A stretch of 33,426 nt of DNA from Phycisphaerae bacterium (lineage in GTDB: Bacteria; Planctomycetota; Phycisphaerae; Sedimentisphaerales; UBA12454): positions 1 through 33,426 of the forward strand of contig JAPLMW010000064.1 in assembly GCA_026386845.1 (NCBI GenBank), in the 5' to 3' direction. The notes beneath the pieces are model-generated. The model worked only from the letters and a program-made list of their open reading frames with translations. It was not told the origin of the DNA and ran no database searches. Within the stretch, counting starts at the first letter, position 1. Each line of letters starts with the position of its first letter. Position numbers and translations under genes: made by a program. Positions 32,576 to 33,426 of the stretch are shown here, piece after piece.

Positions 32576-33426
32576 GAAATATAGCGGAAGATTCGGACAG
32601 TTCGGAGGCTTTTATGTGCCCGAAGTGCTTATACCGGCTCTTGAGGAAATGGAAAAAGCCTTTTATCAATATTACAGGGATAAAAAATTCACCGCAGAGC
32701 TTGATACACTTTACCGCGATTACGCAGGCAGACCGACGCCGTTATATTTAGCGACGCGATTCAGCGAACTTGTGGGCTTTAAGGTTTACATCAAACGCGA
32801 AGACCTCCTTCACGGCGGAGCGCACAAGGTGAATAACTGCCTCGGCCAGGGATTACTCGCAAAATATATGGGCAAGACAAAACTGATTGCCGAGACAGGC
32901 GCAGGCCAGCACGGTCTTGCAACCTCGATGATTGGCGCCCTGTTTGGAATGCAGACAAAAATTTTTATGGGTTCAATCGACATTGAACGCCAAAGCGTAA
33001 ATGTTCACAAAATGAAGCTTTGCGGAGCGGAAATCGTTAGCGTAACCGGCGGCACCTGCACACTCAAAGACGCAATCAACGAAGCCCTTCGATACTGGAC
33101 ATCAAATGTTGCTGATACGTTTTATCTTTTCGGCACCGCCTGCGGCCCGCATCCATATCCGACCATTGTAAAACATTTTCAGTCCTGCATCGGAATAGAG
33201 GCACGTGCGCAATGCCTTGAAAAAATCGGCCGTCTGCCCGACATCGTTACCGCCTGCGTCGGCGGCGGAAGCAACGCAATCGGAATTTTCAGTGCGTTTC
33301 TCGATGATAAAAATGTCAAACTCATCGGCATTGAACCGGCCGGCAAAGGCCTTAAAACAGGCAGACACGCCGCCCCGCTGGCGGCAGGCACAGTCGGCAT
33401 TCTTCACGGCACTAAAATGTATCTTA
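32574..33426 (+). CDS. trpB: Tryptophan synthase beta chain, truncated by window end
   Basis: The frame runs from ATG 32574 to the window end, giving 284 codons of a protein normally near 400 aa. Start MKYSGRFGQFGGFYVPE, then KREDLLHGGAHKVNN with the PLP lysine, LIAETGAGQHGLATSM, FGTACGPHPYPTIV, the PLP phosphate loop CVGGGSNAIG and LIGIEPAGKG are all as in TrpB. It condenses indole with serine to form tryptophan. The ribosome site AAGGTG and start codon lie in the right arm of a 14-bp inverted repeat. trpA would be expected next, outside the window. Confidence 0.96.
   Translation, partial: MKYSGRFGQFGGFYVPEVLIPALEEMEKAFYQYYRDKKFTAELDTLYRDYAGRPTPLYLATRFSELVGFKVYIKREDLLHGGAHKVNNCLGQGLLAKYMGKTKLIAETGAGQHGLATSMIGALFGMQTKIFMGSIDIERQSVNVHKMKLCGAEIVSVTGGTCTLKDAINEALRYWTSNVADTFYLFGTACGPHPYPTIVKHFQSCIGIEARAQCLEKIGRLPDIVTACVGGGSNAIGIFSAFLDDKNVKLIGIEPAGKGLKTGRHAAPLAAGTVGILHGTKMYL

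Overview
The window looks like a chromosomal segment of a planctomycete, probably class Phycisphaerae or a close anaerobic relative. The reasons are a PEP-CTERM surface protein, two secreted proteins ending in a short dockerin-like module (GDVNNDG...DLADMAADWL type), a prepilin-like protein, a PPi-type phosphofructokinase, an unusual sigma-70 protein with helix-turn-helix segments in front, and spacers full of short dispersed repeats. No 16S rRNA gene is present, so this placement is inference. No tRNA or CRISPR array was seen.

Layout. 1-1426: 3' part of a PEP-CTERM repeat protein, broken by a frameshift exactly at a duplicated 50-bp segment. 1530-4697: dnaX (minus), the SRP RNA gene, a small ferredoxin, and proC (minus). 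5055-7775: a flavin reductase, then an A+T-rich two-gene cassette (PD-(D/E)XK nuclease plus RNase J-like metallo-beta-lactamase protein) whose far end abuts a sigma factor gene (7796-9352, minus) that lacks region 4.2. 9698-12898: a large secreted M6 metalloprotease. 13023-17898: a corrinoid protein (minus), divergent from a fused EtfB-EtfA and an ETF-quinone oxidoreductase with a FixX-like ferredoxin tail. 17959-21577 (all minus): YHS lipoprotein, PPi-phosphofructokinase, prepilin-like protein, secreted dockerin-tailed protein. 21710-22526: cupin and NikR. 22531-24848: ECF sigma factor and membrane partner, divergent from a DUF4097-like lipoprotein and a membrane protein. 24819-28188 (minus): ahcY, archease, rtcB. 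28307-33426: a tryptophan operon trpE-G-D-F-B (trpB cut by the window end) with a promoter, a leader peptide and a terminator.

How the parts work together. The trp operon has what appears to be a complete ribosome-mediated attenuator: a strong promoter, a 25-codon leader ORF with two adjacent Trp codons, four mutually pairing segments, and a terminator with a T7 tail before trpE. RtcB and archease form the known RNA ligase/activator pair and are co-transcribed with S-adenosylhomocysteine hydrolase. EtfBA and ETF-QO/FixX form a compact two-gene electron-transfer module.

Most notable observations: the trp attenuator, whose leader ORF contains a 19-bp dispersed repeat also used, in another reading frame, inside DnaX; an A9 slippery run in dnaX just after domain III, with stops at once in both alternative frames (a candidate gamma-subunit switch); the nuclease/MBL cassette next to a decapitated sigma factor, a candidate uncharacterised nucleic-acid-processing or defence pair; and a shared CCCGCACCTT/AAGGTGCGGG stem placed just before two internal operon genes (the ETF-QO gene and trpB).
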